DNA from: Delphinus delphis
Taxonomy: Eukaryota > Chordata > Mammalia > Artiodactyla > Delphinidae
Assembly: GCF_949987515.2 (NCBI RefSeq)
Contig: NC_082685.1
Span: 31,496,668 to 31,560,667 of the forward strand
DNA: 64,000 nucleotides
Direction of reading: 5' to 3'
The position numbers and the translations under genes are program-made. How positions within the stretch are numbered: position 1 is the stretch's first letter; each line of letters opens with the position of its first letter. Positions 38,328-50,183 of this stretch are shown piece by piece. Below the pieces are notes generated by a model. It was not told the origin of the DNA and did not search any database. It saw only the letters and a program-made list of their open reading frames with translations.

Positions 38328-39658
38328 CAGGCATACCTTGAAGATATTGCAACTTGAGTTCTAGACCACCACAAATAAAATAAGTGAGTCAAATGATTTT
38401 TTTTTGGTCTCCCAGTGCACATAAGTTATGCTTATATTATACTGTTGTCTATGTGCAAGAGCATTATGTCTTAAAAAATGTATATACCTTAATTTAAAAA
38501 TTCTTTATTGCTAAAAAGTGCTAACCATCCTCTAAGCCTTTAGCAAGTCAAACTCTTTTCGTTGGTGGAGGGTCTTTTTGTCATTGTTGATGGCTGCTGA
38601 CTGATCAGGGTGGTGGTTGCTGAAGGTTGGACTGGCTGGGGCAATTTCTTAAAATAAGGCAACAGTGAAGTTTGCCGCATTGTTTGACTCTTCGTTTCAT
38701 GAAGGATTTTTCTGTAGCATACAATACTGTTTGGTAGCATTTTACCCAGAGAACTTCCTTCAAATCTCCTTTTTGCAAATTCCTATTTATGTTGATATGT
38801 TGACCTCTTCCCATCATGAATGTTATTAATGGTATCTAGAATGGTGAATCCCTTCCAGAAGGCTTTCAATGAACTTTGCCTAGAACCATCAGAGAAATTA
38901 CTACCTAGGGCAGCTATAGCCTTACAAGAGTTATTTCTTAAAAAGTAAGACTTGAAAGTCAAAATTACTCCTTGGTCCATGGGCTGAAGAGTGAATGTTG
39001 TGTTAACAGGCATGAGAACAACACTAATCTCATTGTACATCACCATCAGCGCTCTTGGGTAACTAGGTACATTGTCAAGGAACAGTAATATTTTGAAAGG
39101 AATCTTTTTCTGAGCAGTAAGTCTCAACAGTGGGCTTAAAATACTAAGTAAACCATGATGTCAACATATGTGCTGTCATCCAGGCTTTGTTATTCCATTT
39201 ATAGAATACAGGCAGAAGAGATTTGACATAATTCTTAAGGGTCCTCGGATTTTCAGAATGGTCAGTTAGCACTGGCTTCAACTTATAATCACCAGCTACA
39301 TTAGACAAGAGTCAGCCTGCTCTTAGAAGCTTTGAAACCAAGCATTAACCTCTCCTCTCTAGCTATGAAAGTCCTATATGGAATCTTCTTCCAATATAAG
39401 GCTGTTTTGCCTACACTGGAAATCTGTTGTATAGTGAAGCCACCTTCATTAACGATTTTAGTTAGATCTTCTGGATAACTTGCTGCAGCTTCTATATGAG
39501 CCCTTGCTTCATCACTTTACATTTTTCAATTATTTTTTATTGAGGTATAGTTGACTTACATCATTATGTAAGTTTCCAGTATTTCACCTTGTACTTTTAT
39601 GTTATGGAGATAGCCTCTTTCCTTAAACCTCATGAACCAACCTGTGCTAGCTTCCAAC
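38328..39658 (-). pseudogene. Tigger1 transposase pseudogene with one preserved terminus
   Basis: Left end has the Tigger1 terminus caggcataccttgaagatat with a TA before it (38326-38327). On the minus strand, 38783-39127 encodes part of the pogo DDE domain: the D of FLDNVP (residue 18) and the D of LQPMDQG (residue 51) are 32 residues apart, as expected for catalytic residues of this family. The transposase C-terminus (MRQTSLLPYFKKLPQP...) is readable at 38540-38740. The segment between is deleted, the frame is broken, and the N-terminal DNA-binding region and other terminus are missing. An L1 tail (39521-39582) also interrupts it. Dead transposon related to the family that gave rise to TIGD genes; it is not a TIGD gene. 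Confidence 0.92.
39521..39582 (-). mobile_element. Very short L1 3' end inserted in Tigger1
   Basis: ttttttattgaggtatagttgac is the reverse complement of an L1 3' terminus (gtcaactatacctcaat). Tigger sequence is contiguous on either side once it is removed. Diverged flanking repeats ttcatcactttac (39508-39520) and ttcaccttgtac (39583-39594) look like the target duplication. Confidence 0.75.
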
Positions 39659-39770
39659 TTTTTTTTGTTTTTTTATTGCGGTACGCGGGCCTCTCACTGT
39701 TGTGGCCTCTCCCATTGCGGAGCACAGGCTCCAGACGCGCAGGCTCAGCGACCATGGCTCACGGGCCCAG
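39659..39770 (-). mobile_element. 5'-truncated CHR-type SINE
   Basis: T-rich tail then gcggtacgcgggcctctcac to catggctcacgggcccag, where homology stops. The tRNA-derived half with both pol III promoter boxes is absent. No target duplication is visible, and Tigger1 sequence does not resume beyond it, so the insertion seems linked to a deletion. Confidence 0.85.
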
Positions 39771-39884
39771 CAATATATCTGTAGCAGTGTCATTTCCTGA
39801 AATATTTCTAAATATTATTAAAGAGAAACTAGATTATTTCTTTGAGTTTTATTAATTACTTTCCCACCCTGTAAAATCTAATTG

Positions 39885-40652
39885 AAATGGTCAACAAGCA
39901 TAAAAAAGATGCTTATTATCTTTAGTCACTAAAGAAATGCAAATCAAAACCACACCCTCTAAGATGGCTATTAAAAAAGAAGGAAAATAGTAAGTGTTGG
40001 CAAGGATGTAGAGAAATTAGAACCCTCAAACATTATTGATGGGAATGTAAAACGGTTCAGCATTGTAGTAAAGAGTTTGGCAGTTCCTCAAAAAGTTAAA
40101 AATAGGGTTACTAAATAACCTAGTAATTCTACATCTAAGTACATATTCAAAAACAATCAAAAACAGGTACCAAAACAAATACATGTACACACACATTGAC
40201 AGCAGCACTGTTCACAAGAGCCAAAAGGTCAAAAAGGCCCACATGTCCATCAGTGGGTGAATTGACAAATTGTAGCATATATATGCAACAGAATGTTATT
40301 CAGCCATAAAGATTGAATAAGTACTGCCACATGCTACAACGTGGATTAATTTCAAAAACATTATGCTAAGTGAAAGAAGTCAGACACAAAAGGTCCCATA
40401 TTATTTCATTAATATCCAGAATATCTAGAATAGGTAAACTCATAGAGACAGAATGTAGACTGGCAGTTATCAGAGGCAGAAAGGGGGAGCAACTTCTTAA
40501 CGGGGATAGTTTCCTTTTAGGGTGTTAAAAAAGTTTTAGAACTAGGAAAAAGTGGTGGTTATACAACATTGTGAGTGTGCTAAATGTCACCGATTGTTCA
40601 CTTCAAAATTGTTAATTTTGTTATGTAAGTTTTACCTCAATTAAAAAAAAAT
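39885..40652 (+). mobile_element. L1 3' part (ORF2 end and 3' UTR)
   Basis: aaatgcaaatcaaaaccacacc, gtgttggcaaggatgtagag, gttattcagccataaagattg, cattatgctaagtgaaagaag and gtaagttttacctcaatt occur in L1 order, ending in A8. Non-coding remnant. Confidence 0.9.
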
Positions 40653-40799
40653 CATGGAAATGTGATTTTTACATTTTAAGATAAAGCTAGTTTCCAAAAG
40701 AACATACATAAAGACAGCTATTCTTAAGAACAATGAAAAGCTGCTTCATAGCATAAGTATTCAAAAGGCATTAAAAGGCTAACAAGCCATCAAAACATC

Positions 40800-40854
40800 A
40801 TCTACCCAACCATTTATTCATTGAATGAATATTTATTAAGATTATCAAATGCTG
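40800..40854 (-). mobile_element. Possible L2 3'-end fragment
   Basis: catttattcattgaatgaatatttatt resembles the reversed L2 terminus; very short. Confidence 0.4.
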
Positions 40855-40970
40855 GGCGGTTGTGGGATGAACTGGGAGATTGAGATTGACATATATACAC
40901 CAATATGGATACAACAGATAACTAATAAGAACCTGCTGTATAAAAAAATAAAATAAAATAAAAAAAGAAA
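40855..40970 (+). mobile_element. Short cetartiodactyl-type L1 3' end with long target duplication
   Basis: gggatgaactgggagattg, attgacatatatacaccaat and taagaacctgctgtata are the L1 3' end, followed by an (AAAAT)n-like tail. Flanks aagattatcaaatgctg (40838-40854) and aagattatcagatgctg (40971-40987) are a 17-base duplication with one mismatch. Confidence 0.9.
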
Positions 40971-41080
40971 AAGATTATCAGATGCTGACCCCCACTAGCT
41001 CTGAGTATACATTGACATATAATCTGCCTTTAAACGATGGATCACATAGTAGGTGAAGAGAAACATTTTAATATATACAT

Positions 41081-41136
41081 AAGAATAACTATTTTCCAAA
41101 AAAAAAAAAAAAAAAAAAAAGAATAACTATTTTCCA
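41081..41136 (+). mobile_element. Poly(A)-only insertion flanked by an 18-base duplication
   Basis: aagaataactattttcca occurs at 41081-41098 and again at 41119-41136 with only about 20 A residues between. This is the footprint of a retrotransposition event in which nothing but the A-tail was copied. Confidence 0.75.
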
Positions 41137-44100
41137 ACCTGTCCCTGGGGATACTGACACCTACCCCCAATTTAGGCGGATCAGATGAGAAGACACGTAG
41201 TAGAGAATGCATCGGCTGATGTACTGGTATATGCTCCATAAAGGATGTTTTCCATGGCCTTTACCTCTCATTAATTCCCTACTCATATCCAACAGTGGGA
41301 CAAATCTAGCTTTAAATTCATAAATGCATGGTGTATTATCAGTGGTGGTCATTTCTCTGATATGTGGTCTTTTTTCCCCATTCCTTCTTTGGTTCAAGTT
41401 ATTTTCACCTTTCTAAAATATAGGAGATATATTAGAGGCTACTCATTCAGCTATATTCTACAAATTGAAGAAATTAAAGGTTGTAAAACATTTAAGTAGA
41501 CATTCTTTACAGAGCTAGTTAATCTATACTTCAGCCAAGATCCCTGGGCATCTGCTCAAGGTCTAGTGCTGTCATGGTATACTGCATTTTGATGCATCTA
41601 TGCAAGTTTCTAGTTATAGAAGTGATACAGTGTACAGTCTGATTGTCAAAGGGCCAAATCTAAAAGTCTGGAATTCTAATTATCATTATATGCTATTAAT
41701 CATCTAACTCCTTACATGTTTTTTTTTAAAGCCTCTTGAGATTTCCAAATAATTTTTTTCTGAATAAAAAAACTATATATAACTCTGTATTCAGTGTGCA
41801 AAGCTTATGACTTGAAATATCATTGTGTTGTCCAAAAAAATAAAAATTATAGTTTTAAATTGTAAAACAAGTAAAAAAAATGCCTTTTTAGAAAAATTTG
41901 GAAATTTATAAAGAAAGGCAAAATTAAATAGTATATAACTAAGAAGTGTCTGCTAATGGCATTTAGGTATAATCCCTTCCTGTTTTTCTATTATTGTAGT
42001 TTATCTTTTGAATTGCAGCTCCAGGGTAAAATAAATATAGTTTGATCCAGTCTGTATTTCGTGTCTCATTTGTAACTTTCAACAAAAAACAAAAAGATAT
42101 AACTAATCTTTACAACATCTGGCTTCTAGGCACCCAGATTTTAATTCCATACTCACAATGACAATTTTACTAAAAATAGATGACTGAGTCCTTTGACTTC
42201 TCCCCCACTTCCAGATGCACCAACCCTCTTGCTGGCATCCCTGGGCTATTAATTAAAATGAACAAATATAGATGAACATACAGTTCTAAATGATCTCTAT
42301 GGTCTTTTGCTCCAGAGATGGCAGATCCAGATATTATAAGTACTTTCTACTAAGGAAGATAGGAGCAGAATGAGAAAGGTATTCCTGTGTTCAACATTCA
42401 ACAGGCAATTCTAGAATACTGAGTAGGAATGCTGGGACTGTGCTGGCTTTTGGGGCCAGGAGGATTATACTCTTGCCCAATGCATCACTCAGCTTGGTTG
42501 TGGAGAAGAAATACAAACCAGTGACAGCTACATCAGTAATTATAATGATGTTCTAGAGGTGGTGGAGGACTGGTTCCAGTGCTTGCACATCATTAGCACC
42601 TAACAGAGGTCAGTTATTTTATTATTATTGCCCATATGGTTTGTCAAATAATGTCCCAAACAAAAACTTTTATAACTTCTGAAAAATGAGGAATGTTTCC
42701 TTGTTATGGTATACAGGTTGCTTTGGCTTGATATATTTTTCATTTATTGCTAATTAACTATACATTCTTAGCAGCTAAAAATAAATTGGCACAAACCAGT
42801 TACTTTTCACCTGTAGAAGGTGCCACATTAGCAATTTTAAAAATAAATTCTTGGTTAATTTCTAAATGATGGAGGTAAAGATCCTTATTAAACTACAAAA
42901 GGGTGGAGTTGATAAATTTTTAAATCATTGCCTTTTAATGTAACAGCTCACTCTTTAAAATTTTAATGGGCATTGCAGAGACAACATAAAAATGGCATAC
43001 ATCCATCTAAAAATGATAATACTGTCATTATGACTTTCATGGATTTTTGTCTAGCCTAAGTAATCCCAGTAAACCCTACAGATTGAAGAATTCATCTTTA
43101 AACGTTTCACTGCTTTTGCCCTTGATTGTAGTTTTCTTTCTTTTTTTTTTCTCACTAATACATCTTTTCTTTCTTTCTTAAAAGAAAGACATTAAAATGG
43201 GAAGGCTTTAAATGAAAGTTTGTGACGTGTCAACAGCCTGGCTTAGATCCTAATACTATAGATTTTACTTGTTTTCATTTTATTGAGTATGTCTACTGTG
43301 TGCTTTGCTATTTTACGGAGTCAACATCTTATTTTGAAAGATTTACAGATTTGTTTTTAAGAAACCTCTTGTAATTTTTTTGTCATGTAAATTTCTATTT
43401 GAAGGAACAGACCTGCAAGGCACTAAAATTAAAGTGGCCCTATTTCTGGCCAATATACTGGAGATTAATGTGGAACCAAGAGCCATGCAATGAGAATAGA
43501 ACGAAGGAAGAAGTCTGTGGGTCTGATTACATCATCATCTGCCTGTGTGCCTAGGGAAGAATGATCTGATTTTCTTGTCCATCTACTGGTGTACTATGAC
43601 CTCTGACGCAGCAATAGGAATGAGGTTCACTTAACAACATATTTAAAAAGTGAGGGAACATTGGAAAAAGTATAAACCGTGTTCAACTTGGACACTGGTA
43701 GTAATGCAAAAGGCTTCAAGACCATAGAAATGAGACATCATTTATTTCCTGAAAAGGGCTCTATTGAAGATACTGAGTTCTGAAGATTCTAAATGTTAAG
43801 TCAGGTAGTAAAGATGTGAAGAGAATGAAAAAGGGTAGGGATCTAGGAGGGCTGTGTGGCAACAGAGGGCACTAAAGGTTGAATGCTGATGAGGTGGTGT
43901 GACAGACAGCGAATCCCCAAACCAAATCTCACCTACTTTGCAACTTTGCCTAGGAAAGAGAAGAAATCACTGCCCTCCCTCTATCTACTGCCCAGCCTGT
44001 TTTGTCCGCATCAAAGCGATTCAAATGGTCTACCTTTCCAACGCAGCTCAAGTCATCATCTGCTGAGGCAGATGATTGCCTGTTTTTCCCTTAACTCACA

Positions 44101-44629
44101 CTTAGTTGTGATGGCAGATATCCCAAAAATATTATCTCTTCCAAAAGAGGAGTCTAGTTATCCAAAAAAGAATGGAAGAGAGAAATTCAGGCAGCTGTGG
44201 TGAAAGAGTTTCTAATTTTGAGTAGGGAGCCACTACATGCAGAGCAAGCCAAATTGCTGGAGGGCTGCCTTCTGTTCTTGCTGGAACAAGAAGCTGATAG
44301 AGCTGATACCTGAGTGCTACTCCAAATGCGTTAGTTCTCCCAAATCTCAGTCATTTCCCCCAGTTTGGCTTTGAGTTGGGGACTGGTGCTAGGAGGAGGA
44401 AGGGGGTTAACTAACCTCCAAGTCAAGGGCTACCTGCCATTGGTACATTCATGGGAGGCATTGTTTTCCAGAGCTGTCTTTCTTTTATAAACACTTGACA
44501 AACTGCTCAGCATAAAAAGTTAATTTTAAAAAATTTCTTACTACTATTACTGTAATACTAATAACTGGGATCCCCAGTGAGGCAGAGATCTTTAGAAGAG
44601 AAAAAACCATTTCAATTGCCCACAGTTTG
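41137..44629. other. Unassigned non-coding stretch
   Basis: About 3.5 kb with no confident transposon. Pyrimidine-rich runs at 43132-43152 and 43165-43180. A 106-codon open frame at 43883-44203 has no signal, membrane segment or motif that I recognise and no splice context; I treat it as chance. Confidence 0.5.
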
Positions 44630-44656
44630 TAGTAAAGATAATAGGAAGTCACTGAT

Positions 44657-44808
44657 AAGTTCTTGTAATTTATTAGTATTGATTGCATATTCTGTGTGCT
44701 CATGAAAAGCAGCACTAGAAAGGTAATATTCCCTCACCCTCAAGATCATGATCAGAAGGAATAAAGATAAATGTGTCACATGGCCTATGTCCTACAGGAC
44801 TCACTCTT
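44657..44808 (+). repeat. Unidentified repeat, copy A
   Basis: Collinear with 46832-47004: both contain a gtaatttatt...gattgcatatt block, then an actccctcacc-like block, then aaggaata..aaatgtg and atggcctay.tcct. I do not recognise the family. Confidence 0.7.
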
Positions 44809-45128
44809 ATTTAGGAAGATCACCCAAGTAACTCTTCATTTACAAAAACTATTGTTTTCAGTAATAGCCAGGACTGTGATGCGTTCCAATAGCAAATATT
44901 CCAGGGTGATCACTTAATGGCTTGGGCTAAACCTCTGCAGATATATAGTTTTTATTTGAGGCAGGGACAGGAACTTTCACTAGGATATTGGTGCCATCCC
45001 AGGACCCTCTGAGGGGGCCACATTTTGGTAATTATGCAGTACGATGATTCCCATGATTCTATAGGGAGAGAAAAATTAAGTAACCCTGGAAGGCTGGAAA
45101 ACTTAATATTCTTTGAGTTAAAAATAAC
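44809..45128. other. Unassigned spacer
   Basis: No gene or repeat recognised. Confidence 0.45.
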
Positions 45129-45129
45129 A

Positions 45130-45332
45130 ACTTACATTTTTTCCAGCATTTCCTTGAGCCAGCCTGTCTCATTTAATTCTCACAATAACTCAATGAAATA
45201 GTTATAATCATTATCATATAATCATTATAATCATTTTGAAGATGAAAGAACAAAGGTTCTAAGAGATTCAGTATTTTACCCAAGGTCATGTAAGGATTAA
45301 GGAGCAAATCTAACTCATACCTAGATCTGCCT
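45130..45332 (-). mobile_element. MIR SINE
   Basis: tctcatttaattctcacaataactc, gaagatgaaagaacaaagg, ttttacccaaggtcatgtaag and gagcaaatctaactcatacc follow the reverse MIR order. A short local repetition (tcatataatcattataatcat) sits inside. Confidence 0.85.
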
Positions 45333-46831
45333 AAACTTTTAAACGTTACGATGTACAGACTTGAACAGTACAAACAACCTATGAAATTTTGCAGTTTCCT
45401 TACGAGAGAAAATTAAACACTATTTCTTCTCAAGACAACCCCAAATTGGCCATGAGTTGGTCAATCCTCAATTCATTTAATTCCTAACTTCCATCCTAAA
45501 TTATAAAGACAAAGGTCATATATAAAATTTCTGCAGAAGATGGGGGCCTATGCACACAATGCGTGACCAGGGCGCAGGACACAAGGCTGAGTTGCTCTGT
45601 TTCCTTGTTAGGTATCATTAAATGTCTACCTGCTATTAAATGTTGCTATTCCCTATGATAAAGGTCACTCATGATGTCTCTTGTATAAAGGATGTCAATC
45701 GGCAGCAAATACTAATTCCACAATCCCCAAGCAGTTCAACTGACTAATGGTACTTTTACGCCACTATGGTTAATGCCTTTATTTCAATGATTTAACACTT
45801 TCAAGAAATAATTCTTCACTGGGAATAATTTGAACAACATATTTCTAAGGCAAATGTTTTCTAAAATACATCTTTCCTTCATTATCTCATTTATTACTAA
45901 ACAGCACTTACAAACATATTGTTTAAATATTAACAAGGATACTGAGAGGTTACCGAGATTGTCCCAATTGGTAAGCATCAAATAAAGAAACTTGAACAAA
46001 TAATAGGTTAAAGGCTATGATAAATTAACAAAGTCTTCGGTGGGGGTGAGAGGTAAGGGGGAGAGAAAATTGGTCAAAGAGATAGAGGGAAAAAGAAAGG
46101 AAGGGAGAGAGAATTTGAGAATTCTAAAATAATGGGTCGTTTCCCTTTGCTCTTAACAAATGTCGATTGAGAATTCTTGCCTTTCTACATGTGGATAATG
46201 ACCTTTGTGTTTCTTTCGTAACTTTTTTTTAATCAGTTTTATTTTTCCCATTTAACCAGTTTTAAAGTTTGAAATCTTGCTTTAATTTCCTTTTTGCTAT
46301 ACTCATCGTAGCTAGATGTGATGTAAAAAATACTATTTATTAGAGAAAAAACCTAATTTAAAAAGCCAATGATAAGAATTATAATTACTTTTCACTAAAG
46401 ATATAATTATACATAGATAACTTCCCATTACAGAAATAGTGGAGAGATGGGAAGAAAAAAATAACTCAATGCATCCAACAATTATTTTCTCAATGACTGC
46501 AGATACTCAGGTCCTTTGAGATTATGTGAATCAGAACTTTCCTGGATTTACAGCTAACTTTTTACAGCTAATTTTTTTTTTTTTTTATATATATCATCTA
46601 TAATGCAAGTGCAATAGAGAGTCACAAACACTGGGTTCAAAATTCTCATTGTTTCAACCACTTCTTTCTATTGGGTATCTTTAAACTTAAGACTTTGGAC
46701 TGCACCTCTTCTGGTCACAGGAAGTGTGTGTTTGTCCCTGACCACTATATCCTTACCTGCAAAGATGAGCATGTACTAAACTTTATTGGGTCATTATTGG
46801 AGAATATTTAGATGATTTATAAAAAGCACTA
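45333..46831. other. Unassigned stretch
   Basis: Purine-rich run at 46036-46112, T run plus (TA)n at 46570-46595. A possible very eroded MIR at 45870-45990 (ggatactgagaggttacc). No gene. Confidence 0.45.
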
Positions 46832-47004
46832 ATGTTCTAGTAATTTATTGATATAGATTGCATATTTTACCTAGTTATGAAATATGATACTAACAGGCCA
46901 TACTCCCTCACCTGCAAAATCATGCTGGCAAGGAATAGAGAGAAATGTGTTTGTAAAGCTGTGTATGTATGTTTATATAAAATGGCCTACATCCTGCACT
47001 CATT
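46832..47004 (+). repeat. Unidentified repeat, copy B
   Basis: Direct-orientation relative of 44657-44808, about 2.2 kb away. It carries about 28 extra bases (a tgtatgtatgttta-like run) between the aaatgtg and atggcct landmarks. Confidence 0.7.
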
Positions 47005-48529
47005 TGTGTGTGTGATTTTTCTTTTTTTTTGAGTAGACTAAAATTTACACAGTAGATAATATGCACTTGGTGGGTGATTTCAAATTAAATGATCAAAATA
47101 TATTTTGCTACATAAAGTACACTCAAGTTATTGGCAGGTATTTAATTTCCAAATCAATAAGCTTCTTTCTCAACTTTGAAGTCCAATGACTGGCTATTAA
47201 GCTTGGGGAATTCATACTTGGAACGAATAGATCACTGACCTAAAAGGCTTAATTATAGGCCTGTTTTCCTCTTTTTTTCCAAGTCAAATAATATTTTTTA
47301 ATTGAAGATACTGTTGATCTGACTCTGTAGGTCATGTATTGACTCCAACTTATTGCAGGTGAGAAACATTTCAGTCATAGGACCAAGGCAGACTGACAGC
47401 AACCATCATCAGGTCGAACAATATTAATCTACCATTAAATTAAAGAAACACCGAAAACGATGGCTCTTATTTTTTAAAAAAATCAATCACAGCCCAAATT
47501 ATGGCATTCATCCTGAAACACACTTCTTCCACTCCCCAAAAAGTTGACATATTTTAAAGTCTTCGTGCTGGAGTGACAGAGAATCACTAACAGAAGGACC
47601 CTCAGTGATGTTCTTCAAATTTTCAAGGGGTATAAAACAAAGAAGAAAATGCATTTGTGAAGTTGTTGTCTTTGAAATTGTTTTATATGTAGCAAATAAT
47701 TATCCTTTCACGGTCAATGTGGGGTGTCTAAACATTCAGCTCCACTGGAACAATTTTCTAACCACATTCAGCCAACTAGCCTCAGCCTTTAGAGCAAGGC
47801 ATCTTTCAAATTAGGGCATCCCTGAAGATGATGAATTAATGATAATTAGCAAGCCTATGTGAGGTATCGATATTTCAGGAATTGCTTCTTTGAACTTGAC
47901 TATAAAATTTTTCAAACACATTTATAAAGAGATTGGAATACCTATATATACACCTTCAACCACACATCTTCAACCACCATCAGTTTTCTGCTCTTCTGCT
48001 TCATATACCCCTCCAATCACCACTCCTTCCCCTATCTCTGATACACACACACACACACACACACCCCTTTTGTTTGCTTTGTACTCGAGTACATGAAAGA
48101 AAATCTCAAGAATCTTATTATTTCATCTTTAATTACTTTTGTGTGCATCTCTAAAGACTTAAAAATTAAACCAAGATATATTTTTGCATCCAAGAAAATT
48201 AACAAAAATTCACAACTATCATAATATCCAAAATTTTTGAATTGTCTCCAAATGTCTTAACCTGTCTTTCTCTAGATAGTTTGAGGATAACAAAAATTGA
48301 ACTCATAGAGGAAGAAATGAAATTGAGCTGAAGCTTTTGTATTTCCTGGCTATTTTAAACAAGTTTGAAGCTATACTGCTTCAGAGTCATCTTTTATGAG
48401 GAATGACACTAAGTGAGGATCAAGGGAAAATAAGGTAGAAATCACCCAGCACACAATGTAAGAAGCCACAAAATGTTGACTCGGTATGTTCTGTCTAAAT
48501 TTGGTCTTAGCTGTAGTCAAAATTCTTTG
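47005..48529. other. Unassigned stretch
   Basis: No gene or transposon recognised apart from the AC microsatellite at 48042-48064. Open frames of 68-73 codons across the microsatellite are artefacts. Confidence 0.45.
48042..48064. repeat. (AC)n microsatellite
   Basis: About 11-12 uninterrupted AC units. Confidence 0.95.
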
Positions 48530-49694
48530 AGCCTCCCAGCCCTGGGAGCTTCAAGTGTTTTCATTCTATCAGCTTTTCAAATTCCCTCATCCACTAGGTC
48601 TCCTCATTTCCCATCTTCCCAGTTTATAGGCCATGGTCAAGTATCATTCCTCCTTTACATACACCCTTCTGTTCCTTGCCCTTCTCCGACTTTAATACGA
48701 AGCTTCACAAAATCACATCTGGAGAAAATTCAACAGTCCACCTATTCCAAATCTGCACCCATGAGGCTGATAGTACCTAAAGAAAAGCTCATATTACTAG
48801 TTGTTTTCACTTTAAATTCATACCCAGGAATTTCAAAGTGAGTCCTTAATGCTGTGAGGCAAACATCAGATAACTTCTCAGCCCGCTCACTCACTTTGTC
48901 TTGGTTATGACTATTTTCCACCTTCCTTCCTTAAACCCCTACCATCTCCTCCTATATCTTCACTTTCCACTGGTGACCCTACCCAGATTTCCAAAATTTC
49001 GCAAACCAAATTAGCACAATGTGAAGAGGACTTTCACAGACCACCACCACCACATCCACCTATACTTGGATCTGTACCCTCTTATTCTACATTCTTTAAT
49101 TGTTTCTCTCATCTCCAACCTCTTAACATTGCGGAACTCCAGGACCCAGCCTTTGGAACTAACTACATTCACCCTCTTGGTGATCTCATCCATTTTCTTT
49201 GTTTTAAAAACTATCAATATGCCAAATCCTAGATTCATAGCTCCAGCTCAGACCTCTCCCAAGTTTCAGCATTGTCTGCTCATAAAACCTAATATATCAA
49301 CACCAAAGCTGAACTTCTGACCTTATACCAAAACCTGTTCTACTAAGAGCCATCCCTATGTCAGCAGATGGAAATGTCATCCTTTCAGCTGTTCATGCAA
49401 TCCTTCCCTTATCTTTCTCTCTCACCCCCTACATCCAATCCATCAGAAGATCTCATTGCTTCTACCTTCAAAATATATGCAGAATTCAACAACTTCTTCT
49501 GAGATCCAAAAGGTCTACTTTGCTCCAAATCACCATATTCTCTTGTCTAGACACTTCATAGCTTCCTTTCCTCCCCACCATTTCTCCCCTTATCCACCCA
49601 CCAGAAATCTATTACTTTTAAAACTTAAAACATTTCACTCTTCCATCCAATTTTGCTGGAAAGTCTTCATTTCTCTCCGATTAGAAACCTCTCA
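48530..49694 (+). mobile_element. L2 LINE, ORF2 region
   Basis: 49230-49600 is clear L2: agctccagctcagacctctccc, ccaaagctgaacttctgacctt, cagcagatggaaatgtcatcc, ccctacatccaatccatcag and ctaccttcaaaatatatgcag. The upstream pyrimidine-rich part (48530-49230) is less certain. Frames of 67-122 codons here are eroded reverse-transcriptase reading or chance and not host genes. It appears to continue at 50785 after an L1 insertion. Confidence 0.75.
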
Positions 49695-50018
49695 ATTAAA
49701 AGTCAAATAGACAAGAAACAAGAAGTGTTGGCTAGGATGTGTAGAAAAAGCAACACTCTAGCACAGCTGGTGGGAATATAAATTGGTGCAGCCACTATGG
49801 AAAACAGTATGGGGGTTCCTCAAAAAACTAAAAACAGACTCCACCTTATGATCCGGTAATCCCACTCCTGGGCATATATCCAGAAAACACAAATATTCTA
49901 ATTCAAAAAGATACATGCATCCCAACATTCGCAGGGGCACTATGTACAATAACCAAGACATGGAAGGAACCTAAGTGTCCATGGACAGATGAATGTATAA
50001 AGAATATATGGTATAGAT

Positions 50019-50025
50019 ACGCACG

Positions 50026-50067
<42 letters not shown>
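50019..50067. repeat. (CA)n microsatellite within L1
   Basis: acgcacgcacgcgcgcacac then uninterrupted AC to the phrase aatggaatactact, that is, at the spot where L1 normally has tatatatacacaatgg. Confidence 0.95.
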
Positions 50068-50069
<2 letters not shown>

Positions 50070-50183
50070 GGAATACTACTCAGCCATAAATAAAGAGGAA
50101 ATCCTGCCATTTGAAACAATACTGATGGACCTGAAAGGTATTATGCTAAGTGAAAAAACTCAGATCAAGAAAAACAAACCCTT

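Noticed and set aside
38783..39127. Possible TIGD-type host gene
   Set aside because: The transposase is internally deleted, frame-broken, lacks its N-terminal region and still sits beside a transposon terminus; it is a dead Tigger1 copy.
43883..44203. 106-codon open frame in unassigned sequence
   Set aside because: No domain, signal peptide or plausible splice context visible; length is within chance for 64 kb in six frames. A protein search could still overturn this.
48473..48841. 122-codon open frame
   Set aside because: Low-complexity serine/proline-rich translation of pyrimidine-rich sequence adjoining L2.
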